NCBI GenBank assembly: GCA_900314845.1
Contig: OMWV01000046.1
Coordinates: forward strand, 33,106 to 97,105
Source of the DNA: an uncultured Eubacteriales bacterium
GTDB lineage: Bacteria > Bacillota > Clostridia > Lachnospirales > Lachnospiraceae
Reading direction: 5' to 3'
Length of the DNA stretch: 64,000 nucleotides
The notes beneath the pieces are model-generated. The model worked only from the letters and a program-made list of their open reading frames with translations. It did no database searches and was not told the origin of the DNA. Numbering within the stretch: the stretch's first letter is position 1; every line of letters begins with the position of its first letter. Both the position numbers and the translations under genes were made by a program. Of this stretch, positions 47,270 to 55,592 are shown piece by piece.

Positions 47270-48130
47270 ATGACCGCTGTTCATCTGTATGGCTACCTGC
47301 ATGTGCATATCGGGCTTTTTGCAAATACTATCAACTTTGGCCCGCAATATGACTCTGTAAATATCGGGGAGTCTCTTATTCAGTTCATCTACAGCGATAT
47401 TGCTGGTCTGCGAAAGCGCGGCAGCTGCAGTGAGGAGGATTTTCATTCTATTCATCCATACTTTGCCTGCTGTGATCCTCGCTGGAGGGGTGAGTTTATC
47501 AGGTCTGTGAATGAGCATAAGGTAGATTCTTCTTTTTATTCAATAGAGGATCTTCTCAAACTCCAGAAAAAGTATAGAGACCTTCTGATCAGTATGTACA
47601 GTTCATCTTCTGAGAATGATGCCCGGAAGCTCAGCAGGATCTTATCGGAGAATGATGCAGCCCGGTCTCTGACCTGTTATAGTTTATGCAATTTCGGATC
47701 TTCTTCAGATGGCAGGATCTGTCTGGATTACTTCGTTTCTTCTTTTGAGGAAGTCCTTTTTCTTGAACTGACGGAGATGCTGCGCAGAAATGTCCGTGCT
47801 GTGGAATGCAAGAACTGCGGCCGCCTCTTTATTCCCAGGCGCATAAATTCAGAATATTGCCACAGAGTCTATACATCTGACGGGAAGACCTGCGCGGAGA
47901 TCGGTTATACTCAGACTTTTAACAGGAACGTGAAAAATGATGAACTGCTGATGGCCTACACAAAGGCCTATAAGGCTCATTACGCCAGAATGACAAAGCC
48001 CCGCAAGAGGGTGAAAAATATGACCCGAGAGGAGTTTGGCGCCTGGTATAAAGAAGCTAAGGAGAAACTGAATCAGGCAAGGGCAGGGCTCTTAGACGCC
48101 GAGGAATACAAAGCCTGGTTAAAGATCTGA
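47270..48130 (+). CDS. DUF6076-like zinc-finger protein
   Basis: A 286-residue protein of unknown role. A C-terminal zinc finger has Cys180, Cys183, Cys197 and Cys208 (VECKNCGRLFIPRRINSEYC). The last third is basic and helical. The N-terminal part has no recognised motif. I choose the ATG at 47270, with TTGGAG nine bases before it; the frame can begin at TTG 47255. It is isolated on the plus strand between polA and the redox cluster, with a bidirectional terminator after it. It resembles uncharacterised proteins found patchily in clostridia. Confidence 0.8.
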   Translation: MTAVHLYGYLHVHIGLFANTINFGPQYDSVNIGESLIQFIYSDIAGLRKRGSCSEEDFHSIHPYFACCDPRWRGEFIRSVNEHKVDSSFYSIEDLLKLQKKYRDLLISMYSSSSENDARKLSRILSENDAARSLTCYSLCNFGSSSDGRICLDYFVSSFEEVLFLELTEMLRRNVRAVECKNCGRLFIPRRINSEYCHRVYTSDGKTCAEIGYTQTFNRNVKNDELLMAYTKAYKAHYARMTKPRKRVKNMTREEFGAWYKEAKEKLNQARAGLLDAEEYKAWLKI

Positions 48131-48208
48131 TGCTGGTTAAAGATCTGATGACTGAAGCGCCGGGCGGGGCAGATAGATTTTGTGGATCAATCAGACTGAC
48201 AAAGGAAA

Positions 48209-48242
48209 GGCCGGTATATCTGATCGCTCAGATATACCGGCC
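48209..48242. terminator. Bidirectional terminator between the DUF6076-like gene and fixX
   Basis: A 15-bp perfect stem (GGCCGGTATATCTGA / TCAGATATACCGGCC) with a TCGC loop. It is followed by TGATATTTTG on the plus strand and TTTCCTTTG on the minus strand. The T-runs are imperfect but the stem is very strong. It ends the lut-men-fix operon and the plus-strand gene. Confidence 0.85.
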
Positions 48243-48298
48243 TGATATTTTGTTCAGGCTGTCAGGCCGCATCCGGCCAGACAGGCAGAGGTATTAAA

Positions 48299-48583
48299 TT
48301 AACCCTGACGGTAGAATACACCCTTTGTACCCATAGGATAGTTCCAGCCCTTTACGATCTTGTCGTGAGAAAGGACTCTGCAGGTGCCGCATTCAAGACA
48401 TCCGAGGTGGCTGAATGAGAACTGTCCGTCTTCATACTTATAGCACTCAGCGGGGCAAGCAAGAACAAGCTTGCGGATCTCCGCTTCGTCCGTTGTTTCT
48501 TTATCCACATCAATGTGAGAATTCTCTTCGTCTGTGTGGAATAAATCTAATGCGAGCTTATCCTCGATAGTCATTTTCTTCAT
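48299..48583 (-). CDS. fixX: FixX-like ferredoxin
   Basis: A small ferredoxin-like protein (94 aa) that partners FixC. Conserved cysteines are in LVLACPAECYKYEDGQ and HLGCLECGTCRVL, typical of FixX/ETF:quinone oxidoreductase iron-sulfur domains. I start at 48583 (MKKMTIED), one base after the fixC stop. It is the last gene of the cluster. Confidence 0.92.
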   Translation of the reverse strand: MKKMTIEDKLALDLFHTDEENSHIDVDKETTDEAEIRKLVLACPAECYKYEDGQFSFSHLGCLECGTCRVLSHDKIVKGWNYPMGTKGVFYRQG

Positions 48584-48584
48584 C

Positions 48585-49880
48585 TTAGAACGCCTCCAAT
48601 ACATCACTAATCATGTTAACAAGATCTGTAGCAGTGGTATGCTCAGCAAGGGAGTTGATAATGTACATTACAATACCGCGGTCAGGCTGGCCGTCAACCG
48701 TGAAGAGCTTAGCAGCAATGTCATCAACCATCTCAGGCAGGTTAGTGAACATTTCACGGCGTGTAAGCAATGTCGGGAATCCCTTAGCGGAATCAAGATC
48801 GCGCTTGATGAAGCTGTCATTGATCAGCTGTTCATAGTATGAAAGTGCAGCTGCGCTGAAGTTGCCATATGTGTTTGCTCTGATAACAGTCTCAGCAGCA
48901 AGACGACCGGACTCGATAGCGAAATCCATACCGCGTACTGTGAAGCCGAGGTTTATGCAGAAACCAGCAGCATCGCCTGTAACAAGAACGCCGTCACCGT
49001 AAAGCTTCGGAACCATATGGATGCCTTCCTCAGGTACCAGATGAGCAGAATACTCGATAACTTCGCCGCCCTCAAGGAGAGGAGCAATTGCCGGATGATT
49101 AGCAAATCTGTCAACCATCTTGGGAACAGATACATCTGTATAACCGATATCGCAAAGTGTTGCACAGACACCTAATGATACAGTGTCCTTATTTGTATAG
49201 AGGAATCCGCCGCCGAAAGCGCCTGTTGTAGGATCGCCGTCAACCATCATGGATGCGCCCTCACCGCTCTTGAGGCCGAAACGCTCGTTAATAACTTCTT
49301 CGCTGAGCTTGATAACTTCCTTAGCGCCAACAGCAACCTGTGAAGGCTCGAGTTCCTTCTTAAGTCCAAGCTTCTGAGCAAGGAGAGAGTTAACGCCGTC
49401 AGCAAGGATAACTACATCAGCGTAGAGCTCGTCTTCTCCGGCCTGGATACCAACAACCTTGCCATCCTCAACGATACAATCATCAACACGGATACCGGGG
49501 ATGATCTCAGCTCCGGCTTCCTCAGCTTTCTCTGCGAGCCAGCTGTCAAACTTTGCACGAAGTACTGTATAGGATGCATTCTCAGGCTTGCTGCTGAGCT
49601 TGTCAGAAGCATAGGTTACATTGAGGGCACCGGTCTCTGTCATAAGAGAGATCATTTCCTTGGTAACCTTTCTCTCGATGGGAGCTTCCTCAGCAAAATT
49701 GGGGATGATCTTCTCAAGGCTGTGTCCATAGAGACGGCCGCCAGTTACGTTCTTCATACCGCACTCATCGCCGCGCTCAATAACGAGAACGTCAAGTCCT
49801 GCTTTTGCAAGAACGATGGATGCTGAAAGGCCTGCGAGTCCTCCACCAACGATTATGGCGTTAAATTTGTCTTCGCTCAT
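48585..49880 (-). CDS. fixC: FixC-like FAD-dependent oxidoreductase
   Basis: A 431-residue flavoprotein related to ETF:quinone oxidoreductase, passing electrons from an ETF (FixAB/EtfAB) to a quinone or ferredoxin. The dinucleotide motif GGGLAGLSASIVLAKAG is at the N-terminus, and LVTGDAAGFCINLGFTVRGMD is the second FAD site. It forms a pair with fixX. Neither fixA nor fixB (etfBA) is in the window, so the electron donor must be encoded elsewhere. Upstream are menG, menA and a prenyl synthase, which suggests a quinone acceptor. Confidence 0.94.
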   Translation of the reverse strand: MSEDKFNAIIVGGGLAGLSASIVLAKAGLDVLVIERGDECGMKNVTGGRLYGHSLEKIIPNFAEEAPIERKVTKEMISLMTETGALNVTYASDKLSSKPENASYTVLRAKFDSWLAEKAEEAGAEIIPGIRVDDCIVEDGKVVGIQAGEDELYADVVILADGVNSLLAQKLGLKKELEPSQVAVGAKEVIKLSEEVINERFGLKSGEGASMMVDGDPTTGAFGGGFLYTNKDTVSLGVCATLCDIGYTDVSVPKMVDRFANHPAIAPLLEGGEVIEYSAHLVPEEGIHMVPKLYGDGVLVTGDAAGFCINLGFTVRGMDFAIESGRLAAETVIRANTYGNFSAAALSYYEQLINDSFIKRDLDSAKGFPTLLTRREMFTNLPEMVDDIAAKLFTVDGQPDRGIVMYIINSLAEHTTATDLVNMISDVLEAF

Positions 49881-49921
49881 AATATTTCCTCCTAGTTAAT
49901 CTCTGTCAATCAGTTGTTTTC

Positions 49922-50632
49922 TCAGGCCACCGGCTTGCTTCCCCATACCATGGAGCATGCACCGAACATTCTGTCACGGCTGCCGATATTCCTGAGACCG
50001 CCCTTGTGGTAAAGTTTCTCCAGCTCTCTCCTGCTCAGGAAATGCTGGGTAGATTTCCACAACCATCGGTATTCACGAGTGTGACTTTTTCCGCCGCCTA
50101 TTAGAGGCATGATATCGCGGAAATATAACCTGTAGAAGGGAAGCACAAATCTGTTTTCGGGTACAAACGAATCCAGACAGTATATAGATCCGCCCTTCTT
50201 CACTACCCTCATCATTTCTGTGACAACCTGCTGATAATCTGCTGTATTCCTCAGCCCGAATGAAATGCTTACTGCCGCAAACGTATCGTCCGGCCATGGC
50301 AGATGCATAGCATCGGCCTTTGTCCATCGAATATTCTTCAGTCCCCTGCCCTTATTCCTGGCTAATTTAAGCATAGAGACCGAAAAGTCAGCTCCTGTTA
50401 CCCTGAGATCAGGGCGTCTGCGAGCGGATGCGATTGCAATATCGCCCGTACCGCAGCACAGATCAAGGATCCTTTCTCCGGATGGAATATCCGCAGTCAG
50501 GTCATTTATCAGCATTTTCTTCCAGTATCTCTGAAACCCAAGGCTGATGCGGCGGTTTGCCTTATCATACCCTGAAGAAATACTTTCAAATACGCTGTGT
50601 ACGTATTCTTCTTTAGTGACACCATGTATCAT
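49922..50632 (-). CDS. menG: Demethylmenaquinone methyltransferase (MenG/UbiE)
   Basis: A SAM-dependent C-methyltransferase of 236 residues. ERILDLCCGTGDIAIASARR is the SAM-binding motif I, AVSISFGLRN the UbiE-specific segment, and the N-terminus VFESISSGYDKANR is diagnostic. It would convert demethylmenaquinone to menaquinone. It is directly downstream of menA. Confidence 0.93.
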   Translation of the reverse strand: MIHGVTKEEYVHSVFESISSGYDKANRRISLGFQRYWKKMLINDLTADIPSGERILDLCCGTGDIAIASARRRPDLRVTGADFSVSMLKLARNKGRGLKNIRWTKADAMHLPWPDDTFAAVSISFGLRNTADYQQVVTEMMRVVKKGGSIYCLDSFVPENRFVLPFYRLYFRDIMPLIGGGKSHTREYRWLWKSTQHFLSRRELEKLYHKGGLRNIGSRDRMFGACSMVWGSKPVA

Positions 50633-50633
50633 A

Positions 50634-51566
50634 CTACCCGAATAAACCTCTCAGACAAAGCCCGAAAGCAAGAGATAAAATGTAAGCTCCGTTCCCGGAC
50701 ATGTTTGCCGCTGCAACTGTCTTCATAAGCCGGATCCTTCCTTCCGGCATCAGATCCGCTTTGAATAGATATATGAACTTTCTTCCGGCTGCCGCTGCGA
50801 AAACAGGGGCACAGATCAAACCGGAAGCACCTGTCAGGATAACAGGCAGCACAAGAAGCAGTACAGCCCATATTATCACAAGTGTATGATAGACGGCTCT
50901 TGTACGATTCCTTCCCAGGTAGGTAGTCAGCGTACGCCTGCCGGATTTCAGATCCTTCTCAATGTCACTTCCATTATTGCTCATCATGATCAGTGCGATG
51001 CCGATCATGAGCGGCAATGCCCAGAAGAGAACTTCTGCATGGATTCGATTATCTGATATTGCTGCTATTCCCAGAGGAATAAGCCCGCCCATCACAAAAC
51101 CCGATACAAATTCTCCAATAGGCAGATAAGATATTGGCAGCGGCCCTCCCGAATAAAGTACAACCGCAAGTCCGCCTGCAATACCTATCAGTATGGGTGT
51201 AAACCCTGCCGGAAGGCTGGCACATATCCCAAGCAGGGCACCAGCTGCAAGATATGCTGTCCCCAGGATCAACGCATGCGCAGGATTCACATTGGCGTAT
51301 ACCAGTGTCGCATCACTGACTTCAACATTATCCTCTGCGCTGTCATTGCCATGAACAAAATCAATATAATCATTCAGGGTGTTTACAGAAGACTGCATCA
51401 GGATACATGCAGCAAATACTGCTATATTCTGCAATATATTCAGATGCAGACCACAGACAGCACAATACAATTCTCCAAACAAGGCCGGACAGATCGATGC
51501 CGCCCATGTATGCGGCGCTGCCAGCTGCAATGCAAGCCTTGGGGACAGCCTGTTATATGTATTCAT
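50634..51566 (-). CDS. menA: UbiA-family prenyltransferase (MenA-like)
   Basis: A polytopic membrane enzyme (310 aa, about 8-9 helices) that attaches a polyprenyl tail to an aromatic acceptor, probably 1,4-dihydroxy-2-naphthoate. The two Asp-rich sites are NDYIDFVHGND and SDIEKD. It is followed by menG and preceded by a polyprenyl synthase, forming a tail-synthesis and attachment cassette. The naphthoate genes (menF, D, C, E, B) are not in the window. Confidence 0.88.
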   Translation of the reverse strand: MNTYNRLSPRLALQLAAPHTWAASICPALFGELYCAVCGLHLNILQNIAVFAACILMQSSVNTLNDYIDFVHGNDSAEDNVEVSDATLVYANVNPAHALILGTAYLAAGALLGICASLPAGFTPILIGIAGGLAVVLYSGGPLPISYLPIGEFVSGFVMGGLIPLGIAAISDNRIHAEVLFWALPLMIGIALIMMSNNGSDIEKDLKSGRRTLTTYLGRNRTRAVYHTLVIIWAVLLLVLPVILTGASGLICAPVFAAAAGRKFIYLFKADLMPEGRIRLMKTVAAANMSGNGAYILSLAFGLCLRGLFG

Positions 51567-51567
51567 A

Positions 51568-52605
51568 TTAGATGTACAATAGTTTCAAGATGTTGCGGAA
51601 TACCTGTACCGCTGCGCAGTAATCCAAACTGCCCAGGATACTGAGACATCTCTGACTCATTCTGCGGATCTCCCGTACTGTTGCATCTGTTCCGCCGTAA
51701 CGGACTACAGCTTCTTCCATGCGAGCGATATCACTGTCACTGATCCTGTGTTTTGAATTCTCTTGTATGATCGGCAGCAGTACCTTTCTGCCCTCAGGAT
51801 CTTTAAGAGTCATCAGAACAGGCATGGTATAGATACCATCTCTGAAATCCTTATGAGTTTCCTTGCCTATCTGAGCCTCATCGGATGTAAAATCAAGCAG
51901 GTCATCTCGCAGCTGGAACATAGTTCCCAGACATTCGCCGAAAGCTGAAAGCTTTGATACAGTCTCCTTTGAACATCCCATTTCAGAAGCGCCTAATTGG
52001 CATGCCGCTTTAAATAGTGCTGTAGTCTTTCCCTGAATATTCCACAGGTAATCATCTGTTGACACATCTTCCCGATAGCGGCACATAGCCTGTCCGATCT
52101 CGCCCTCGCACATATGCTCAATGGTTTGAGATAAAACAGCAGCTGCTTCATTCATATTTTCCCTGGCGAGCGTGTAATTAATCCTGCAGATAATAAAATC
52201 ACCTGCATATACGGCAGCATCTTTGCCATATTTACTCTGCACAGATCTCTCGCCCCGCCTGAAAGGCGCGTCATCGACGATATCGTCATGTATGAGGGAC
52301 GCTAGATGCGTCAACTCGATCATTGCAGCCAACTTGAATAATTTATCTTTTTTTACCTCATAGAAGGGGCCAAATGAACCACTCAACAGCACAAGCCGGG
52401 GCCGGATCATCTTGCCGGCCGTGCTGAACGCATCATCCAGTACTGCTCCGACTTGTGTGCCGTTAAGTGAGTGCGATGCAATGAGCTGCATTTCTTTTTT
52501 AACCTGCTCGAGATCGCTCCCGAGCAGGCTCTCAAAATCCCTGACATCGGATATTGAGATATTATTTTCTCGCATATCTGCAGAAACAATAGACTGTTCT
52601 GGCAT
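51568..52605 (-). CDS. Trans-polyprenyl diphosphate synthase
   Basis: A chain-elongating prenyl synthase of 345 residues, probably making the C30-C45 tail of the quinone. The first Asp-rich motif is LIHDDIVDDAPFRRG, the second LRDDLLDF. It has a normal ribosome site (CGGAG) and sits 1 bp before menA. Chain length cannot be told from sequence by eye. Confidence 0.92.
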   Translation of the reverse strand: MPEQSIVSADMRENNISISDVRDFESLLGSDLEQVKKEMQLIASHSLNGTQVGAVLDDAFSTAGKMIRPRLVLLSGSFGPFYEVKKDKLFKLAAMIELTHLASLIHDDIVDDAPFRRGERSVQSKYGKDAAVYAGDFIICRINYTLARENMNEAAAVLSQTIEHMCEGEIGQAMCRYREDVSTDDYLWNIQGKTTALFKAACQLGASEMGCSKETVSKLSAFGECLGTMFQLRDDLLDFTSDEAQIGKETHKDFRDGIYTMPVLMTLKDPEGRKVLLPIIQENSKHRISDSDIARMEEAVVRYGGTDATVREIRRMSQRCLSILGSLDYCAAVQVFRNILKLLYI

Positions 52606-52635
52606 GTTTAATTCTCCGGAATCTTTTGAATTGGA

Positions 52636-54816
52636 TCAGATAAGTCCTCTCTTCTCAGCAATAACTTCTGCTGTATGCTTTACAGTTATAGGCAGATCTG
52701 CTGCATCAAGACCACCCCTGATCTGCATCATACATCCAGGACAATCAACTACAACATAGTCAGCGCCGGTATCTTTGATATTGTTGATCTTCTTCTCAAG
52801 GATCTTCTGAGAGATCTCAGGATACTGGATGCAGTAAGCACCACCGAAACCACAGCAGTTGTCGTGTTCGAACATCTCTGTGAGTTCAACGCCGTTTGTA
52901 TGAGTGAGGAGTTCTCTCTGCTCCTGGCTGACACCGAGTGCTCTGTTAAGGTGGCAGGAATCATGGTAAGTGATCTTCATCGGCTTATCATCGCCAGAAT
53001 CCTGAAGACCGCCAAGCATGTAGAACAGCTTGCAGAAATCATAGGACTTATCACTTAATTCTTTAGCCTTAGCATACTCCTCTGTGCCTTCATCAAAGAA
53101 TGTTGCATATTTGCGGAGCTCTTCTGTACATGAAGGGCAGGCAGATACGATATAATCGTAATCTTCTGCATGCATAGCCTCGATGTTGTTGATAGCCGCG
53201 TTGACTGCATTCTCGGGATCGCCCATTGTAATTGCCGGGCTTCCGCAGCAGCCCTGATCCATAGGCATGTCAACAAGATAGCCGATGGAGTTCAGATCAA
53301 GGACAACATCCCTGGCGATATCTGTGTATACGAAATCAAGCAGACATCCTGCAAAGAGAGCGATCTTTCCTTTCGGGTTCGGAACATTCTGAACGATCGT
53401 CGGGAATATATCTCTGAACGGTACAGGAGCAACAGTAGGAAGGCTTCTGCCAACTGTAAGGTTCGAAAGGAACATAGGCAGATGACGGATCATAGGAGCA
53501 CCCTTTGAGAAAGGCTGCTGAGCTACGGAAGCGATCCTCAGCATGGAATGGAAAAGCTTTCTGTTGTTGACAGTCTCAATGGCGAATCTCTGAACGGAAT
53601 CAGGATTAGCCTTTGCTTTCCTGTTGCGGAGAGTCATGATCATCTCGGGGATCTGCATGCCGACAGGACATACATCCTTACATCTTCCGCACTGCAGACA
53701 GATATTCTGAATAGCATCCGCACGTACAGGGTCGATGAGGAACTGTGTCAGCATAACGCCGATGCCGCCGCCGTAAACTCGAGAACCGAATGCGTGTCCG
53801 CCGACGAGAGCGAATGCAGGGCACATATCCTGGCAGCCGCCGCATCTGATGCAGTTGAATACCTGACGGAAATCGGGATCTGCAAGGATGGAACGACGTT
53901 CCGGTGTATCAAGAATGACGATCTGGAATTCCTTATCAGCCTTCTCATCCGTCTCTTTGTTCATTACAACCTGGTTCGTGCCGGTGTACATGGAAAGATA
54001 AGCGGTAATCCTCTGGCCCGTGCCGTTACGAGGAAGAACTCTGAAGACATATTCAGCATCCTTAAATCTTCTTACAAATTTTTCAATACCGAAGAGATAA
54101 AGGTGATGGGTAGGAAGGGTAGCGACCATACGGCCGTTGCCTTCGTTCGTCATTGTACAAACTGTACCTGTCTCAGCAATCGCACAGTTGCATCCGGAGA
54201 AGCCGATATCGCATCTGATGAACTTATCACGCATGATCTTACGTGCTTCTTTTGTCTCGTCATCGATGGTATGTGATACTTCATGTTTCTGGAAATCTGT
54301 AAAAAGATCACCTACCTGATCTCTGTTGAGATACAGAGCAGGCAGAACCAGATGCATCGGTGTGTTGTGATCAAGCTGAAGGATGAAATCACCGAGGTCG
54401 GCGCCGAATACGTCGATTCCATGCTCTTCAAGGACTTCATTCATCTGCAGCTCTTCTGAAGCCATAGACTTTGATTTTACAACAAGCTTTGCGTTTCTGT
54501 CTGTACAGAACTTAAGGATAAAATCCATTGCCTCTTTGTTGGATTTTGCTCTGAAGACTTTTGCACCTCTTGCTGTAGCGTTCTTTGTGAACATTTCAAT
54601 CATTTCGTCTACATGATTGGCTGCGTCTTCCTTTGCTGCAACAAGGTTTTCCTTGTTTGCCTCAAAGTCGATACCGATATTAGCCTTTGCACGCTTAGCA
54701 GGATAATCCGCGCACATTTTGCCAAGGGTCTTGTTGAGAGTAACATTGGCAAGAGCGATCTTTACTTCATTATTTAATTTGTCATTCGCTTTTTTTAATT
54801 CTTCCTGAGTAGCCAT
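52636..54816 (-). CDS. LutB-LutA fusion (LUD, 2x[4Fe-4S], CCG domains)
   Basis: A 726-residue fusion of two lactate-utilisation-type proteins. The N-terminal LUD domain (about 1-300) is followed by two [4Fe-4S] motifs (CIRCGGCQDMCPAF about 320, CLQCGRCKDVCPVG about 370). Two CCG domains follow (GCCGSP about 523, NCCGFGG about 653) like LutA/GlpC/HdrB. It is predicted to be part of an oxidase/reductase complex acting on lactate or a related hydroxy acid. It is immediately downstream of lutC. I start at 54816 (MATQEEL). Confidence 0.9.
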   Translation of the reverse strand: MATQEELKKANDKLNNEVKIALANVTLNKTLGKMCADYPAKRAKANIGIDFEANKENLVAAKEDAANHVDEMIEMFTKNATARGAKVFRAKSNKEAMDFILKFCTDRNAKLVVKSKSMASEELQMNEVLEEHGIDVFGADLGDFILQLDHNTPMHLVLPALYLNRDQVGDLFTDFQKHEVSHTIDDETKEARKIMRDKFIRCDIGFSGCNCAIAETGTVCTMTNEGNGRMVATLPTHHLYLFGIEKFVRRFKDAEYVFRVLPRNGTGQRITAYLSMYTGTNQVVMNKETDEKADKEFQIVILDTPERRSILADPDFRQVFNCIRCGGCQDMCPAFALVGGHAFGSRVYGGGIGVMLTQFLIDPVRADAIQNICLQCGRCKDVCPVGMQIPEMIMTLRNRKAKANPDSVQRFAIETVNNRKLFHSMLRIASVAQQPFSKGAPMIRHLPMFLSNLTVGRSLPTVAPVPFRDIFPTIVQNVPNPKGKIALFAGCLLDFVYTDIARDVVLDLNSIGYLVDMPMDQGCCGSPAITMGDPENAVNAAINNIEAMHAEDYDYIVSACPSCTEELRKYATFFDEGTEEYAKAKELSDKSYDFCKLFYMLGGLQDSGDDKPMKITYHDSCHLNRALGVSQEQRELLTHTNGVELTEMFEHDNCCGFGGAYCIQYPEISQKILEKKINNIKDTGADYVVVDCPGCMMQIRGGLDAADLPITVKHTAEVIAEKRGLI

Positions 54817-54839
54817 TATTTTGCCTCCTTCCTTTCTGA

Positions 54840-55394
54840 TCACTCATCTTCTACGACGATTGCCGTGAGATTAAGAGGACCATGAACGCCTACTACAGAT
54901 ACCATCTCGATATCAGATGTACGGCTGGGACCGGTGACTATACCTATGAAATTAGGATGTTCCGGGAGAGCTCCAATAGTATCGAAGAAGTCACTCCACT
55001 CAGAAATTACATTCGAACCCTTTACTACGCATACCATAAGCTCTGACAGACATGCGACGATACGGCGATCAACGTCTGTTCCTGTCTGAACGATAGAACC
55101 GAGGTCGGCGATAGCGTACTGTGATTCTGTTACTCCGCCTTTAGCAGTTTCCTGATTAAGACGTATGTGATCTGTGTACGTCTTGATTCCTGCCTCTTCC
55201 ATTGCCTTGCCAACTCCTGCTTCCTTCAGAAGAGGCGTCTCTGCGAGACAGGCATCCGTATAACCATAATCGTCCTTAAGTGCTTTGACTACTGTTTTAG
55301 CAAGGTCTGCTTTCGATGTACGATAACACTTTCCGGCAACAGCCTCAAGTGCGGATTTAAACCGATCGTACACTTCATCTTTAATCATACTCAT
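54840..55394 (-). CDS. lutC: LUD-domain protein LutC
   Basis: A 184-residue LUD-domain protein, the third component of LutABC-type lactate utilisation. The segment ESQYAIADLGSIVQTGTDVDRR and FIGIVTGPSRTSDIEMVSVVGVHGP are diagnostic when read in parts. It is the first gene of the operon. AAAGGAG precedes the ATG. Confidence 0.9.
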   Translation of the reverse strand: MSMIKDEVYDRFKSALEAVAGKCYRTSKADLAKTVVKALKDDYGYTDACLAETPLLKEAGVGKAMEEAGIKTYTDHIRLNQETAKGGVTESQYAIADLGSIVQTGTDVDRRIVACLSELMVCVVKGSNVISEWSDFFDTIGALPEHPNFIGIVTGPSRTSDIEMVSVVGVHGPLNLTAIVVEDE

Positions 55395-55531
55395 TGCTAC
55401 ACTCCTTTCGTTTTGTTAGTAGTCCAGAACGCAACACGACAGGAGAAGACACCGACTGCCCTATCCTGTCCTTAACTGCCATTGACCATTATGGATTGTG
55501 CAAATAGCACAAATTTTTTAACACAACTTCT
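55395..55531 (-). promoter_or_regulatory. Long 5' leader of the lutC operon with two hairpins
   Basis: About 135 nt lie between the predicted start point and lutC. TTGTGC/GCACAA (55496-55512, loop 5) forms the first hairpin in transcription order and ACAGGA/TCCTGT (55439-55469) the second. On the plus strand the first is followed by ATTTTTT. No known riboswitch class is recognised. Confidence 0.45.
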
Positions 55532-55537
55532 GCTTTA

Positions 55538-55565
55538 ATTATAAATTATCAAGGCACATTTGCAA
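55538..55565 (-). promoter_or_regulatory. Promoter of the lut-men-fix operon
   Basis: On the minus strand TTGCAA (55565-55560), 16 bp and TATAAT (55543-55538). The C6G6 palindrome ends one base before the -35. Confidence 0.7.
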
Positions 55566-55566
55566 G

Positions 55567-55578
55567 CCCCCCGGGGGG
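55567..55578. promoter_or_regulatory. CCCCCCGGGGGG palindrome, candidate CsoR-family operator
   Basis: A perfect 12-bp GC palindrome with an AT-rich flank (ATATAT) on one side, directly next to the -35 of the lutC promoter. CsoR/RcnR/CstR proteins bind GC-tract palindromes with A/T flanks, and such a regulator is encoded at 58125-58397. The link is inference. Confidence 0.55.
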
Positions 55579-55592
55579 ATATATTGTCTGCT

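Noticed and set aside
46284..47273. Long plus-strand open frame inside polA
   Set aside because: Antisense to the conserved 5'-nuclease domain of DNA polymerase I; no similarity or promoter. The same applies to 9064-9864 and 39151-40008.
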